Shown here: piece by piece, positions 10,709 to 23,434 of the stretch | Numbering within the stretch: the stretch's first letter is position 1 | How the letters are laid out: the number at the start of each line of letters is the position of its first letter | From: Phylloscopus collybita | Taxonomy: Eukaryota > Chordata > Aves > Passeriformes > Phylloscopidae | Reading direction: 5' to 3' | Length of the DNA: 64,000 nucleotides | Assembly (NCBI GenBank): GCA_027886175.1 | Contig: JAJNNQ010000023.1 | Coordinates: forward strand, 11,655,501 to 11,719,500 | Notes under the pieces: generated by a model | Databases searched by the model: none | What the model was told of the DNA's origin: nothing | What the model saw: only the letters and a program-made list of their open reading frames with translations | Translations under genes and position numbers: made by a program

Positions 10709-11246
10709 TTAAAGCAAAATAAGGCAAAAAAAAAATAATGCTGCTTTCACTTAGCCTCTCATAATGTAAAAGAAAAAGAAAAAAAAAAGAGTGTTTTAAG
10801 AGAAGTTTTATTTTTAAAAGGCTGGTTGTGCAATGCCCTGTGGTTGAAAACAGGGTCATGGGGACCAAGCACTTCCCTGTTTGCAGTGAGGGTGCTGGGG
10901 GTGGGTTTTGGTCCTGTCCCCCTTCCCTCCCACTCTGCTGGGAGGGGGAGCTGGTCAATGCCAGCTCTGCTGCCACCCACTCCAGACAGAGGAACTGAGA
11001 TCCTGGAGCCTTTCCCAGGCAGGGAGTTCCCTGCAGGGTGGCTGGTGGTGGATTCTTTGGGGCTGTGAAGCTGTGGGGTTTGGGCTCTGCTCTGAGGGGA
11101 CGCTGAGCCCTCTGCTCTCAGTTGTCTCCAGTGTTTGTAACAATTGTCCTTGCACAAAACCCCTTTCCTAGGCCTGGGTTTATTCAGGGGTCAAGCCTGG
11201 GAATGGGGGATCTTCCATCTGCAGAATTGTCCAAAAAATAAAACAT
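10709..11246. other. Unique sequence
   Basis: No gene recognised. It includes short A-rich runs near 10726-10736 and 10770-10790. Confidence 0.45.
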
Positions 11247-11361
11247 TCCTGGCAGTGTCCAGGGCCAGGCTGGATGGGGCTTGGAGGACCCTGGGGCAGT
11301 GGGGTTGGAATGAGAGGATCTTTAAGATCCTTTCCAACCCAAACCATGCTGGGATTCAGTG
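11247..11361 (+). mobile_element. CR1: CR1 LINE 3' fragment
   Basis: 'cctggcagtgtccagggcca' then 'gatctttaagatcctttcca' and 'acccaaaccatgctgggatt' match the sense CR1 3' tail. About 20 bp of the usual 'aggtgtccctgcccatgg' segment is missing. Confidence 0.85.
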
Positions 11362-14269
11362 GTGATGGAGGCTACCATGATCACCCCACTGTCCAGGGTC
11401 AGCTCTTCTTCAGGATTTTGGGATGGTTGTCTCCAAACTGACAGCCCAAAGGAGTGATTTCTGCTTGAAAACAAGGGTTACTGTATCATTACACATTTCC
11501 AGCTGGATCACTGGAAGTGAATGATCAAAAGGAAAAGAATTACTGGTTTGGAGTGGAAATCACAAAATCTGGACAATATTCCTGTGATACAGAAACGTCC
11601 CTTGGATCAGCTGTAATGTCACCACCTGCCCCAGCAGCTCTACAAAAAGGGCTCTAATTCATACTCAGGTTTCAATTGCTACAATATTTTTGCAGTCTCT
11701 GTAAAATGAAGGAAGTTCTGGCGTTGGTGGAAATTAATTCATGACTTGAGTGTCCTTAACTTCCAATGAACTCTGCCTAGGCTGCAGCTCCTTGTGCCTT
11801 CAATATCTGAGTGGTGAAACCCGAGTCAGGCCGGGACTGGCCGCTGAGTGCTGGGGGAAGCTTTTCCTCAGGCAGGCAGGGAGAGCCAGAGCCACTCTCT
11901 GCTGGCCCCACCTGGGGCTCGGATTGCCATAAATCTGCTGTCACATCTCACAGCAGTCCATCAAACCTCCTGCCAGCCACTCTGGTGCTCACCCCTCCCA
12001 TGCTGGCTCTGTCCCCACGCTGCTGGGGATGTCACCTGGCCCCTGCCCTCCAGCTGAGGGGAAACTTCCCATGGGCTCTGGATGATGCCACAGCAAAGAG
12101 CCCTGAGCTCAGACCCAGCACAGCCCCCATCAGTTCTGCTGAGTGGTTCTGTGATGCTCAGGTGCCACCCTAGCCATTCTGGAAGCAGATTGGGAAAATT
12201 CCAAGTTTTTTGCCTGTCTGGTGTATGCTCACTTTCCTTATGGGAAATTCAGGAGCTGGAAGCTCCCAGTGAATTGAACTGAAGCTAAAAACATCTTTAA
12301 ACGCAGCTTAGGCAGTTCACGTGCTCAAACTCAAATGCTGCTTCAATACTTCCACTCTGAATTTATTATTCTTATCAAGAAAGGCTTGGACTGTCAGAAA
12401 ACTCCTGGGTTTTTGAGATGACTGAGGTAGAATCCTATTCCGATATCCTCTGCACGAAGGAGGGAGTTGCCCACCCCACAGTCTGGTTGCAACGTCAAAA
12501 TTAAGCCATTTTTAACATCCTGAGAGTAAAAACATAATTTGCTTCCTGGTTGTTGTTCTTTTATGAGGCGCCTGGAATCAAAAGAGTTGCACGAGTCTTT
12601 TCTTGATGAAAAGGAAAGCCACTTGTATCTCCAAAACACTTCAAGTGGAAATTGTTGATACGCTCCCACTTTAGCCAAAAATATAAAAGCACTTCAGGAC
12701 CATAAACAATAAATGTCAGTCATTCTCCTCCACAGTCACTTCTCCATTTCCCTCGTGATATTGTTCATTTAAATGTGACCACAACATCCAAGTTTCCTAT
12801 GATCAGTTTGTCCTGGTCTGTCTCACCTCCCTCTCTCCCCATCTGAGGACCTTCATTCTCTCTGCAGCTCGGAGAAATACACACAACAGAGCAGCCACCT
12901 GGGAAAGGGACAGGGAAGAGTTCAACAGCAGCAAAAAAACCCTCTTCCTCTATTTTCCCTGACCCAAGTCAGCCCAAAAGAAGGAGCCCAATGCTGTGGT
13001 TGGCACAGCCTGGTCCCCTGTTGGAGCAGGACAAGGACACCTGTGCTGGGCTGAGCACGGCACAATGCTCGGAAATCAGGGAAAGTTCATCTCCAGGCAG
13101 GGATGGCTGCAAGGAGACAAGACAGAATACACAGAGCCTCAGCAATGGCACGGTTCAGAAATGGGAACAGGATATGTTTTTCCCATGGTTTGGGAACAAT
13201 GTGAATACTTTCTCACACACTGTTGGTGAAGCACTTTGGCACACCTGTGCACTTGGACAGCTCTATTATACTCCAAGGTCTCCTGCTCGGCTGCTAAGGG
13301 CTCTTTTCCTCTCTAAGAACATGGATTGATTACGTGGAAACATGATTTGGTTTTGTATTTGTGCTGGACTGTGGATCAGGAAGAAGCTGCAGCATGTTCT
13401 GGCTCCTGAGCGGAGCTTTCTGCTCCACAGCTCAGAGTGAGAGAGGAGCAGGGACAGCCCGGAGATGTTTACACAGCTCTCTTTTTACTTTGACCATCCT
13501 GAATAAGGAAAAATTGTTTACATGCTCCAGAGGATGTTTTGCCACTGTCACTTCCTACAGAAAAGTCCTCGAGTTTTGAGTGCTGGCAGAGACAAATCAC
13601 TCCTTGTGCCTTTGGCCAGAGTCCCCCAGCACAGAGGACAGATCTCGCTCCTCCCTGGGCCCTTCAGTCCTGTAATCAGCTCTGCCAGACACAAACAAAT
13701 CACAGGTGCTCCAGGGCATCTGCATCTTGTTATTCCAGATGATTTTGGGTGGGATGCACAGCAACAGGAGATCTCGGATCCCTGGACAAGTGGGGCTGAG
13801 CTTTGTCCCAGATATCTCCACCCCACTCCTGGTGGGAGCCACACAACCACTGAATGCCACTGGCTTTTTAGACAGCCACTGCAATGAATTTAGAGCTACA
13901 TTTTATATTTAAGGATCAGTTTGGCATGGTCAGGGGGTGGAGACAGCACAGAGCTGCTGCTCCAAGAAGTGGATCCTGTGTCACCTCCTATTTTGAGAGT
14001 TAGAAGGGGGTCCAGCTGGTTTTTCCTTCTCTCCAGATGATTCCTTGGCCCCCTCAGACCCAGGCTCAGCACTGGTAGAAATAAAGGTCCCTTCAGAGTG
14101 TAAGTTTAGAGTCCATCATATTTGAGCACCACCACCAGAGCCAAATTCTCAGATTCCTGAGCTCCTGCAGCTCCAGTTCTGTTGGTGCAGTCGTGTCCCG
14201 TAGGTGGGACAGCACGAGGTGTTTTTCTAAGCTGTAAAACGGGGTGGCTGCAGTCAGTTCAAAGTTTAC
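11362..14269. other. Unique sequence, no recognised gene
   Basis: I recognise no gene or repeat. A minus-strand frame of about 94 codons at 12394-12678 has no recognisable domain and no clear splice partners. Confidence 0.4.
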
Positions 14270-14459
14270 CATTTTCCATCCCCACGCAGAACCAAACAGG
14301 GCACAAAAAGCCAGAGAATTGCAACATTTTCCCCATAAATGTCTTCTAAAAATGTTTTCAGCGACCGTTTGGCACAGGAACACAATTTCCATCAAAAACT
14401 GTTGAAGGACAGGATGGTTCCCCTCCTCTCCCTCCACAACTGGGAAAGATAATTTGTCC
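14270..14459 (-). other. Candidate exon E (minus-strand chain)
   Basis: Read on the minus strand, 'ggtttttgcag' precedes 14459 and the interval ends AAAATG followed by GTAAAC. The 190-nt interval is open in the frame that takes one base to finish the codon left by candidate exon D, giving 63 further codons and ending in phase 0. The translation is rich in W, C and F and resembles no protein I know. It may be chance. Confidence 0.18.
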
Positions 14460-14663
14460 CTGCAAAAACCATAAGGAATTTTCCAGCTCAGGAACCAAGC
14501 CCCAGCCAATACCTGGCCACGTGTGTGCAGGAGCACGGAGATGCCGAGGGAGCCCGGCTCCCTGCGGAGCGCAGCCCGTGCCATGCTCAGCCTTGGAACG
14601 AGGCAGGAGAAGTCAAATGAAGAAAACACACCAGGCAGCATCACGCACAGGGGCCGCAGCTAC

Positions 14664-14836
14664 CTGGGTTTTATAACATCCACCCCGGGTTCCAATTTCA
14701 TCCGCTTGGCAAACGCTCTCCTGGTGGAAATAATTGAGGCCCGAGAGTCGAAAGCGATGGAGGAAATATCTAAGCTATGAAATGTCAAGTTGCTTTCCAA
14801 AAGGGTTCCGATCTCCAGCCACACCGAGGAGGGTGT
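14664..14836 (-). other. Candidate exon D (173 nt, CpG-rich, open)
   Basis: On the minus strand 'gattgtcttttcag' precedes the interval and CCCAG is followed by GTAGC, giving plausible acceptor and donor sites. The phase-0 frame is open for 57 codons plus 2 nt. In-frame stops lie just outside both edges (TGA upstream, TAG straddling the donor), as expected for a real exon. It holds about eight CpGs, more than its flanks. The translation starts TPSSVWLEIG and includes KRMKLEPGVDVIK; I do not recognise the protein. The opposite strand is also open for a long way here, which weakens the case. Confidence 0.25.
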
Positions 14837-15361
14837 CTGAAAAGACAATCAGGATTTTTGGTCAGTTCAATGTAGTTTTTTGTGTTTTTCTTGTGGTTGG
14901 GAGTGCAGGGTCAGAGGAATGCCCAGCTTGGGGCGGGGAGGTTTATCCTCCACAACCCTGCAGACCTTGTTTTTCAGCTGTAGGATCTGGGATATTTTCT
15001 TCCTCAAGGATTTGTATTTTCTATAAAGTTCCATTCAGATTATCCTAAGTGAGCAGTTTGGGAGCTTGTTTTCATTTTCGTTTTGCATCGGGGAGGTGAA
15101 ACCTTCAACACTTCCAAGCTGCAGCCAAGGAGGTAAATATTCATTCTCCAATTAACTCCTGCTAAAAACTGCATTTCAACCTGAGACAGCAGAACCTGCT
15201 GCACAGGGGGATTAATTTCTGTTAAACATCAGCCACATCTACTGCCCAGCAAATCCTTAAATAAATAAAAGTGGTTCAGAGTGTAAAAGTCATTCCTGAA
15301 CACGAACCAGGAGGCATCATCGATGTCTTATAACCAGATTTCAGAGGTACCAACCACTCAC
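14837..15361. other. Candidate intron or unique sequence
   Basis: No repeat or gene recognised. It would be the intron between candidate exons C and D if the minus-strand gene is real. Confidence 0.35.
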
Positions 15362-15446
15362 TCTTCCATTTGACAACTTGTTCCTCATCCCTGAAGAGGC
15401 AGGAATTCTGTAATGACTCTTTGATGGTTCTTTGGAGCCTCTCAAA
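15362..15446 (-). other. Candidate exon C (85 nt)
   Basis: On the minus strand a long T/C tract ends 'tttttttatgaag' before 15446, and AAGA is followed by GTGAGT at 15361, a strong donor. Two frames are open throughout. The phase 0-to-1 frame reads FERLQRTIKESLQ... and looks strikingly protein-like. The phase 2-to-0 frame is the one that joins candidate exons B and D. The frame is therefore undetermined. Confidence 0.22.
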
Positions 15447-17170
15447 CTTCATAAAAAAAGAGGAAAGAAAGATGAATGTATTCTTGAATATACCAAGACA
15501 AAAAAAAAAAAAAAGAGCCAGTTTTATTTTCCCGGGGGAATTGAACTATATTAGTTTACATCCTGTGGTATGAATAAATAAACAATCCCTAACCAATTTC
15601 AGACTTGCTGCTGTTTTGGCTGGCAGAACCTTTGCTTGGAAAGGCTCAGCTAACGCTGCTCTGACCAGCTCCCATTTTCTCCTTCCCCTCACTTCCGTGC
15701 CCCTGGGCCTCCCCACTTCCACTCTCCCTCCTTGCTGATCACTTTCATGTTTCCTGGTTTCCTCTGTTGCTTTTTTTTTAGGAGACAAAGTCCTTTCCAC
15801 ATCCATATTTTAATTATTCTCAGTTGCCAAATTGTCTCTCGTTGCACTATGGAGGTGGCGTCCATAAAATTTGTATTTATGGATTGGGGATTAATAGCAC
15901 AGGGATGTGGGATGAATAACATGTTTAAAATAAGCTGCTGAGTCCTCCAGGACTCCAGGACTTGGCTTGGGGTTTAAGTCCTTGCAAGCTCTGCTGTCAC
16001 TGAGCCTTGGTGGCACCCTGTGCATCTCCTTCGCTCCATGACCCTGCCGATGCCGTTCCCAGCTCTCATCCCAAGATGCTGCTCCACTGTGGGTGACAAA
16101 GGACCAGGTCCCTGGGTCCCTGCAGAGTTTTGTTTCTGGAGCTCTGAAAACCCAGCAGAGAGGGAGGTACAAAAGTAACAGCCCATAGGAGATTAAAAGC
16201 TTGGGTGTTTATTATTAGAATTTATTTATTATTAGAATTAGGGACCTTTGGGACTGGCTTGGGTGTGGGTGTGAATCGCTCCAGGTGTAAGCAGGGAAGG
16301 ACCACAATGGTTCCTCACCATCCCTGGGCTCATTCCCAGCACCAGCAGGCTCGGGGGGTGCCTCAGCCATGGCTGTGGTGCAGAGGAGGGGCTGCACTCT
16401 CAATCATCCCCCTCATGTGGGGGCGTTGGGGCTGAGGATCCCTGGGGAGCCTTTGGGAGCAGAATCCTTCCTGTCACTGGGGTTGGCTCACTCCTGTCTC
16501 CTTCCAGCACAGGACACCAGGACACTTGGGGACAGGGTAAGGACCTCTCTAAACACCCAGGCTGAACCTGCACCCTGGCAGGTGCTGAGCACATCAGCAC
16601 TGGATTTCTTCCCTCATACAAATCCAGCAGGGGAGAAAACCATCCCAGAGGCGAAGCCAGCTTGGAAAATGCTGTTTATTCCCTTGAACTCCCTGCAAAA
16701 GACACAATAGAACAATGGGCTGGAGGCAATGGAGAGGCGAAGCCCTGAGGTCACCTTCTCCTGTCCCAGCTGGTGCAGCATTGTTCCCTGATGGGAATTT
16801 CTGCCGTGGCTCAGCTCACTGACCATGTGTTTCCTACCACTGCTGCTCCAGGCTGCTCCCTCCCCCAGTCCTTCCGCCTCTTTGTTACTCCCTCAGAGGC
16901 CAGGATTATTAATTAAACCTCACTCAGGCTCTGGGGGAGATCTCCATGAGGAACCTTTACTGTGGAGATAGGGAACTGATGCAAAAAGAATGGGAATGAC
17001 CTTGGGAAAGGCACAGGGAAGAGGCAATGTCCATGCCAGGAGTGCCTGCGGGGCTCAGCGCTGGGCAGGGACCCAGAGCAGCCCTGGGAGGAGGATGTTT
17101 ATGGGCACCTTGGAATGCCTGAGCTCCACAGATGTGCCAAGAGGCAGCAGGTTGCTGGGATGACACTCAC
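15447..17170. other. Unique sequence
   Basis: No recognised gene. A 2-copy ~20-bp AT repeat ('tttattattagaatt') lies at 16208-16245. Confidence 0.4.
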
Positions 17171-17256
17171 GGGGCTGTCTCCCCTCTTGGATCCCCACTG
17201 GGTGGGCTCCATCCCCTCGAGGATGTGGGACAGGTCCTTAGGAGGTGTGGGGTTTG
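17171..17256 (-). other. Candidate exon B (86 nt)
   Basis: On the minus strand 'acgtcccag' precedes 17256 and the interval ends GCCCC followed by GTGAGTG. Two frames are open. One (phase 1 to 0) includes PPKDLSHILEGMEP. The other (phase 0 to 2) connects in phase with candidate exons C, D and E. I recognise no protein. Confidence 0.2.
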
Positions 17257-18427
17257 CTGGGACGTGAACGCCGAACATCTGAGCTCCTGTTGGTTGTGCA
17301 CAATATTCTCTCTTTGGGTGGCTAAAATCTCTGTCCTAACAAATCTAAAAGAAACTTCTTTGTTTTCAAGTTACCTTCAAGAACTGCCCACAGGAGAAAG
17401 AAACCCACCCAACAACACAGAGCAAAAAACGACATAAAATGATCTCTGAAATACATCCCATGGTTAGCAGGGGGCTTAGGGGACTCATCTCCCCTCCAGT
17501 AGCACTTGCAGGCACAGCTGCACGTCCTTCCTGTTCCACTCAGGGCTCTGTATCTCCATCAGGATGATTTATTCCAGCAAACAAACCTTTTTGGGGAAGA
17601 GTCCAATGGCAGGGAAGTGGCAGCAGCTCCTCGGGAGGCAGAAAAGGACCTTCTGTGCTGGCTTGGGATCAGGGACAAGGCCAGCACAGGGGGCTCAGGG
17701 AGGAACTCGTTATCATTCATTAAGTATCTGACACCCCTCTCTTAGGACAGAGATAAATATCCCCATATTTGACACAACCTAATGGATTTTGCAGGATTCA
17801 GGGAGTGCTGCTGCTCCAGTTGTCTGAGCTGGCGGCTCCCAGTTTGTGGCCATATGGTTGGCTGTGAATTGGGCTAATAAAAATGGAGTGAACTTCTTTT
17901 TTTTCTTTTTTTTTCCCCCTCTTTTATTTTTTTGTTCTTCCTGACCCTACTCAGTGCCATAAATACCTGTGTGTAGCAGAGGGTTTATAAATAGCACAGT
18001 AGCATCCACTGACAGCAGACTGGTGTTAAGTCTGACTTAACAGTCGGGCTCTGGATCGCAGCAATGTGGAGCTGGAGCGGGCTGGGAGAGGAATATGTGG
18101 CCAATAAAGATTTGGGAAGCTAAAGTCATTCAGAAAGCTCAAAACTGGGGGGAAAAAAAATTTAAAAATTATACCAGTCTGCTGTGGGACAAGGCTCTGA
18201 AATGGAAACACCTTAAGCCAATATTGCCCCTCTGAGGTAGCGCTGAAATTCCATATAAATTTATGGCGGAGCTGACAGCGAGCTTGAGTAACTCGGTGTG
18301 TCTGGACGTCTGGCCCAGTCCAATAATAACATGAAAGGGAATTTTGTGCATATCCTTTGCTGATCTGGAGTCTTTGGACTTGGTTTTTGCAGGTTTTTGT
18401 TTTGGTTTGGGGTTTTTTGGGGTTTTG
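17257..18427. other. Unique sequence
   Basis: No recognised gene. A T-rich tract lies near 17896-17935. Confidence 0.4.
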
Positions 18428-18524
18428 TTTGGGTTTTTTTTTTCTTTTTTTTTTTTTTTCTTTTTTTTTTCTTTTTTTTTTTCTTTTCTTTTTTTTTTTT
18501 CTTTTTTTCTTTTTTTTTTTTTTT
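18428..18524. repeat. T-rich low-complexity tract
   Basis: Long T runs are broken only by single C bases for about 95 nt. The complementary strand is A/G-only and produces a meaningless Lys/Arg-rich open frame. Confidence 0.9.
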
Positions 18525-19113
18525 GTTCGATGGTTGTCTACAAATTGTCGGGTTCTCGAATGGGTCTGTGATTCCTTGGAGTCCATAAATTTTCTCGGCA
18601 GTAGCTCCTGGTGTGTGAGACCTCTGCAATTCCAGTGCCAATCAGGAGTTTTTCAGCTCCTACAGTAACAATCCCCTTCCCTGACGGGATTGCCTCGCTT
18701 TCTGCCTGTCCCAGGCATTCAGAAGCCCTGAGTCAATGCCCAAAACTCCAACAACCAGAGTTTAAAACGTGATTGTTTTTAGTAAAAACGCATTGGAATC
18801 GGTGCTTTTTCATTTGCTTTCTTGCTTCTGAGTCTGTAGGGCTTCCACATCCCCTCTGCTGGGAACCAAGCTTCCAAATGAAGCACGCTGCAGTTCCCAC
18901 ATAAACCCCACACTCTGGAAGTTGGAAGGGAAGGGTTTTCCCAAGAAGAGTGGGTTTTGATGGATTCTTGGTTCCTTTCACAGCTGATACAAGTGTGAGT
19001 GCCAGCTGAGGCTTCTCCCACTGTTGGGCATTTCCTTCTGTGTCTGTTCCCAGGGGATTTTGGAGGGCTGGACTCTTGCACAACCTTCAGCAGAGCCAGA
19101 GAGAGCATCTCAC

Positions 19114-19258
19114 CTCTTGCTGCTCTTGTAAAAATCCTTTGAGTGGCTGATGGAGATCTGGTGTCTGCTGTCATCAGAGCAGTGGCCACGCACAGATTGC
19201 ACTGGTTGACTTCAAAAATCAGCTCTTTCCAGGAAAAGGCTTTTGGAGTATTTTGAAG
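19114..19258 (-). other. Candidate exon A (145 nt)
   Basis: On the minus strand 'tctgtctgtcctctcag' precedes 19258, a textbook acceptor. AAGAG is followed by GTGAGA at 19113, a textbook donor. One frame is open throughout (phase 0 to 1), reading LQNTPKAFSWKEL...; the other two contain stops. It does not join candidate exon B in the frame used for the B-C-D-E chain, but it does join B's alternative frame. Coding status is open. Confidence 0.25.
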
Positions 19259-22200
19259 CTGAGAGGACAGACAGATAATCTTTATCTCAGTCATGATTGA
19301 GAACAGCAGCATCAGCACGGAGCTGAACCCACATGAGTCAGGTGCCCTCTCACTGAACACTCAGACCTCTCTTTTCTCCTGAAGAATTGAAGGAATTGAA
19401 AAATTGTGAAATCTGGAGGGAAAAAATAGCATTTTCCTGATGGCAATTGAGTGGTTGCTCCTATGGTGCCTTCCAGGGGATGCTTATGCCCAGAGAGGCA
19501 GCAAACACCAGGATTTGGGCTCATCAGGATGAACCTCTGGTTTCACCACCCTTACTCACGGCAGCACATTGCCACAACAAACCTGAGGACATCTCACGGG
19601 TCACACACCACAAAGAGGTGGAAATGGAAGAGCCTGAGAGATGCTGTGCTGCTCTTTGGGGGGGATCCCGCCATGGATGCTGCTCCTTTGGGCTTTCATG
19701 TTTTCAGGATGAGAATCAGTCCTTTTCCCTTCCCTTGTTGCTGTTAGTCCTTCAGTCCTCTGTAATTCCTGCTGCTGTGCTGACGTGAGAGCACATATTT
19801 TCAAATATTGGTTCTTCTACTGAGGTGAGACATCCCTGGATGGAGACAGCGAAGCAGGAAGACCATCAGGGTGTCCCACTGGAACCCAAGGCCTGAGGTA
19901 GCCACACAACCCCTCCAGTTCCTTCATTCCTTCACTTCAAAACAGCTCCCCTGACCAGGACCTTTCTTTCTTCCCCAAACTCTTTAATGCTGAACCTTGA
20001 GTGCCCTTTTCAACCAAGGTGTCCAAAATGCCCGTGTTTCATTTCTCTGTTCTCCTCCTTCCTGCTGCCTTCCCAACCCTTCTCCCTTCCATTTTATTTT
20101 TCCATTGACAGGGACAGCTGAAGGGACATCCACAACTTTCACATCCAGCCCCTGGACCAGAGTTCATTTTCTTTTTCCTCCACTCTACAACGTTAAATTG
20201 CTCTGACTTTCTGAGCAAGTTTTATCTCACAAAATAAATGGTGCTGAGCTTTCCTACAGGCAACCCCGAGCCGCACTGGGCACGGCAGGATGTGTTGAAC
20301 CGCCTTTTTCTTTGCTTCCCAAAGCAAATTCCACTTTCCTCCACACATTAAAGCAGACGGGAAATCATTTGAGCCCTCGGTATAAGTCAAGCCTCTCCAG
20401 TAAGGTAAATGTTTTTCCTACAAATAATGCCCTGCATGTTTGATCAACTTTGAAACCACAATATCTATAAGCACCTCAAATGTTAAACAAGGCATGAGCC
20501 AGATGTATTTACCAGCCAGGAGACTTAAAAGCCATTCTTGACGTCAAGCTGTGAAGATCAAATATTCCAACTTGGTGGCTGCCAGTACGGTTCCCAAGCA
20601 TTGTCCAGATCCAAACCCCATTTTACTTGTTTTTGTTTTTGGCTTTTCCTCAGACCACTGGTGTTCTTAAATAAATAAGTTTCTAGGTCAGCTTGCTGAT
20701 GGATGTTAATATAGCCATGATTTAAATCCAATGGTGATATCAGCTTCTAATAAGGGATAAATCAATGGCTGCGGTCGCTGTGCAAACATGTAGGGAATAA
20801 CCTGGATTTCTGAGTGGCTTTTTGGGTGGGTTTCGTTTGAACTGATGACTTCTCTGCAGGTTACAGAGCAACTGCACAAATTCAGGGCTGGATTCTGAAG
20901 CCGTGGCTCAGGTTTAGGGGTAGCAGCATCAAAAAGCGATGACGCTTGTGGGGTAAATGTCTTGAACCAGATCAAGTGTGTGGGATTGTGACTCTCCACC
21001 CATCGCCATCAATGAGTACATAAAAATCTGGCTCTGACATCTTTGGGACAAATACACCAATTTTCCATATCCTGATCAACACGACCTTCATGGAACTCCA
21101 GCTGGGAGTAATTACTGTCCACAGTGTGCACGGATTGCTGCATCAGACCTGGAGATAACCTGAAATGCCATTAGGTTGTTCAAAATGTGCTAAACCTCAT
21201 CTGCATCTACTCAGCTCTGATGGAATTTATGGGTGAGGATTTTATGGTGAGGGTCACGTGAGGATTTTCTCTTCTTTCCCCTCAGCATTGTTTTAGGAAC
21301 AACCTTTGTCCCACCTGGATGCAGGAAGGGCCACATGTCCTGGGAAAAGAGGGACCCAGGGGGAGTGTTCCCCGTGCACTTGGCATCCTTTGTCACTCAA
21401 GGAGCTGATGGGATGTCCCAGGCTATGTCCCCTCCTGCCCCAGCATGCAGGACATGCCCAGCAATGGATGTAAGTGGTAAATAATCCCATATGGAATAAT
21501 TACAGCATGTTCTAAATGTTCATTTTTAAACACAGAACAGGGAGAAAGGATGAAAGGATAAAACCTGGCACCCACCATGCTGTTCAGGATGAACAGGGAA
21601 AGAAAAAAAGTACCTGGCTTAGGCATCCTCTGGGTGATCCAGACACCACAGGGCTCTGAAGTGTCTGCCTCTCCCCAAATTTAGTTTCTCAGTCTGATGC
21701 TGCTCAGCCTTTACACCCCAGTTCAAGTCTGAGCCGGATGCCCCTGATTTAGTGCTGGCTCTTTGTCCAGGAACACCAAATGTGTGGAAGGTCCAGAGGC
21801 ACAGACTGCAGCATCCTCTCCTCGAGCCCCTGAAATACAAATTAGCCAGTCTGGTATTCGATCATGGGCTGTTCTTACAGCACTTCTTTACTCTGCACTT
21901 TGATTTTCCACGGCTGTTGCCAAGACAGAGGCTCTCCAGGACCCCCTCCCAGCCCATCCCATCTTGTCCAATCCCCTGGTTCTTCATCCTTGCTTTTCCC
22001 TTTTTATTTTCCAGATCAGACCTTGGCTCCTTCTACCCTTTCTCTTCCCCACTGGCTTCTGTGGCCTGTTTGAGAGCTCGTTTTTGTGTCTGACGAGTGC
22101 CCACGAAATCTCTCCTCGCTGGCACCGCCTCGCCCCAGCGTTCCCAGCACTGACTGGGTTGGTGTTTTTTTAATATTAACTTCTCCTGCCTTCCTCCTGG

Positions 22201-22339
22201 GTGTTGGACTGCAATGAAAAGGGCAACGAATTAATGAAATATCTATTGCAGCTGACTTTAAATGATCCTAAGAAAAAATAAATTCTGAGTCCTACTTCGT
22301 CCTGATTAGCTCAATTACCTGCCAGTACAAGCTGCTTCT
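19259..22339. other. Unique sequence, no recognised gene
   Basis: No repeat or gene identified. Many short frames occur on both strands, none above about 115 codons and none familiar. Confidence 0.4.
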
Positions 22340-22520
22340 TTATATTTCCTAATTCTTTGCCCAAGCTATTATTAAATGTCTGAAGGAATCGCCTTCCTCT
22401 GCTCTCCTTGAGGAAATAATTCCAGTGCCTAATAGCTCTCCCTGGCAGGAAAACTCTGCTGAAAATCTTCTTTTTGCACCTCCTCCCTTCACCCGGACGA
22501 CACCGAGCAATTCCTGTCTG
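22340..22520 (-). mobile_element. Ancient CR1/L3-like LINE remnant
   Basis: 'cttgaggaaataattccagt' followed by 'gcctaatagctctccctggc' and 'aggaaaactctgctgaa' resembles the antisense 3' region of old CR1/L3-type LINEs ('gaattattccacagtctaat' type). It is strongly diverged. Exaptation as a conserved non-coding element is possible for such copies. Confidence 0.4.
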
Positions 22521-23434
22521 TCCTTGAGGAGTATATGTCTTCACATATTCATAGGTAATTATTATTTTTTTCACTTTCACAAGGATTTGGCCACAAAGTG
22601 GTTACGCTTCAAAGATCCCAGGCTCAGATACTTTGGGAACATTGCCTCATTATCTGCAGTTACAGGCAGAGACATCCAGCTTCTCATCTGAGCTCCAAAA
22701 TTGGCACCAGACCTGGCTAGAGCAGCACTTTGCGCTCTACCCCTGACTTCAGGAGAAGTTTGGGACTTTGGAAAGCGACACCAAATCATGGCATCGTTCC
22801 CTCTCCCTCTTGACTGGGTCCTCAGCCACAGTCCAGCCAGACAGGACATCCTTGCTTGGAAATAAAGTGTCAGGAGCTGCTCCTGCTCCAGGAGACTCTG
22901 TGCTGGTCCCAAGGGGCTCAGCAGGAGCTGTGGTCAGCCCCTGGGGAGCCAGGTTGGATCCCTGGGGTTAATGAGGCTCTTGGTGTGCCTGGATTGCCCC
23001 CCACCAGCAAAAGGTGAAAGGTTCAATTGCCCTAACTTGTCGTGGAAGTGCAGTGACTGCCTCGAGGGGGTTTTGACATCTTTCGAGCACGGATGCATCC
23101 AGCGAATTCTGTCATGGAGAGAAACGCTTGGAAGGCTGAAACAGAAACTCAGAGGGAGGTGAAGTCTGAGGGAGAGCCACAGAGAGACCTGACACCTCCC
23201 CGGGGGCTGGGGAAACCCCTGCCCAAGGAACCGAACAGAGCAATCAGCCCCGCTGCATTATTGCCTCGCTTCAGCAGGGAATCCCAGGGAGGGCCCGCGG
23301 GCAGCACGGCTCGCCCGGGAAGGTGCTCACGGCGCTCAGGGGGCCTGAGAAGGTTTAGGCAGCAGCTTCAGTCCTGGTTCTGGAGACTGTGAGCGGGGCT
23401 GAGCAGGGATGAGCCAGTGCATCCCCTCTGTCAG
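22521..23434. other. Unique sequence, increasingly GC-rich
   Basis: No recognised gene. GC and CpG content rise from about 23190 to 23340 just before the 36-bp minisatellite. Confidence 0.4.

Noticed and set aside
16509..16537. 29-nt + strand microexon between strong splice-like sites
   Set aside because: Very short, no phase context, and splice-like words are frequent in this GC-moderate sequence.
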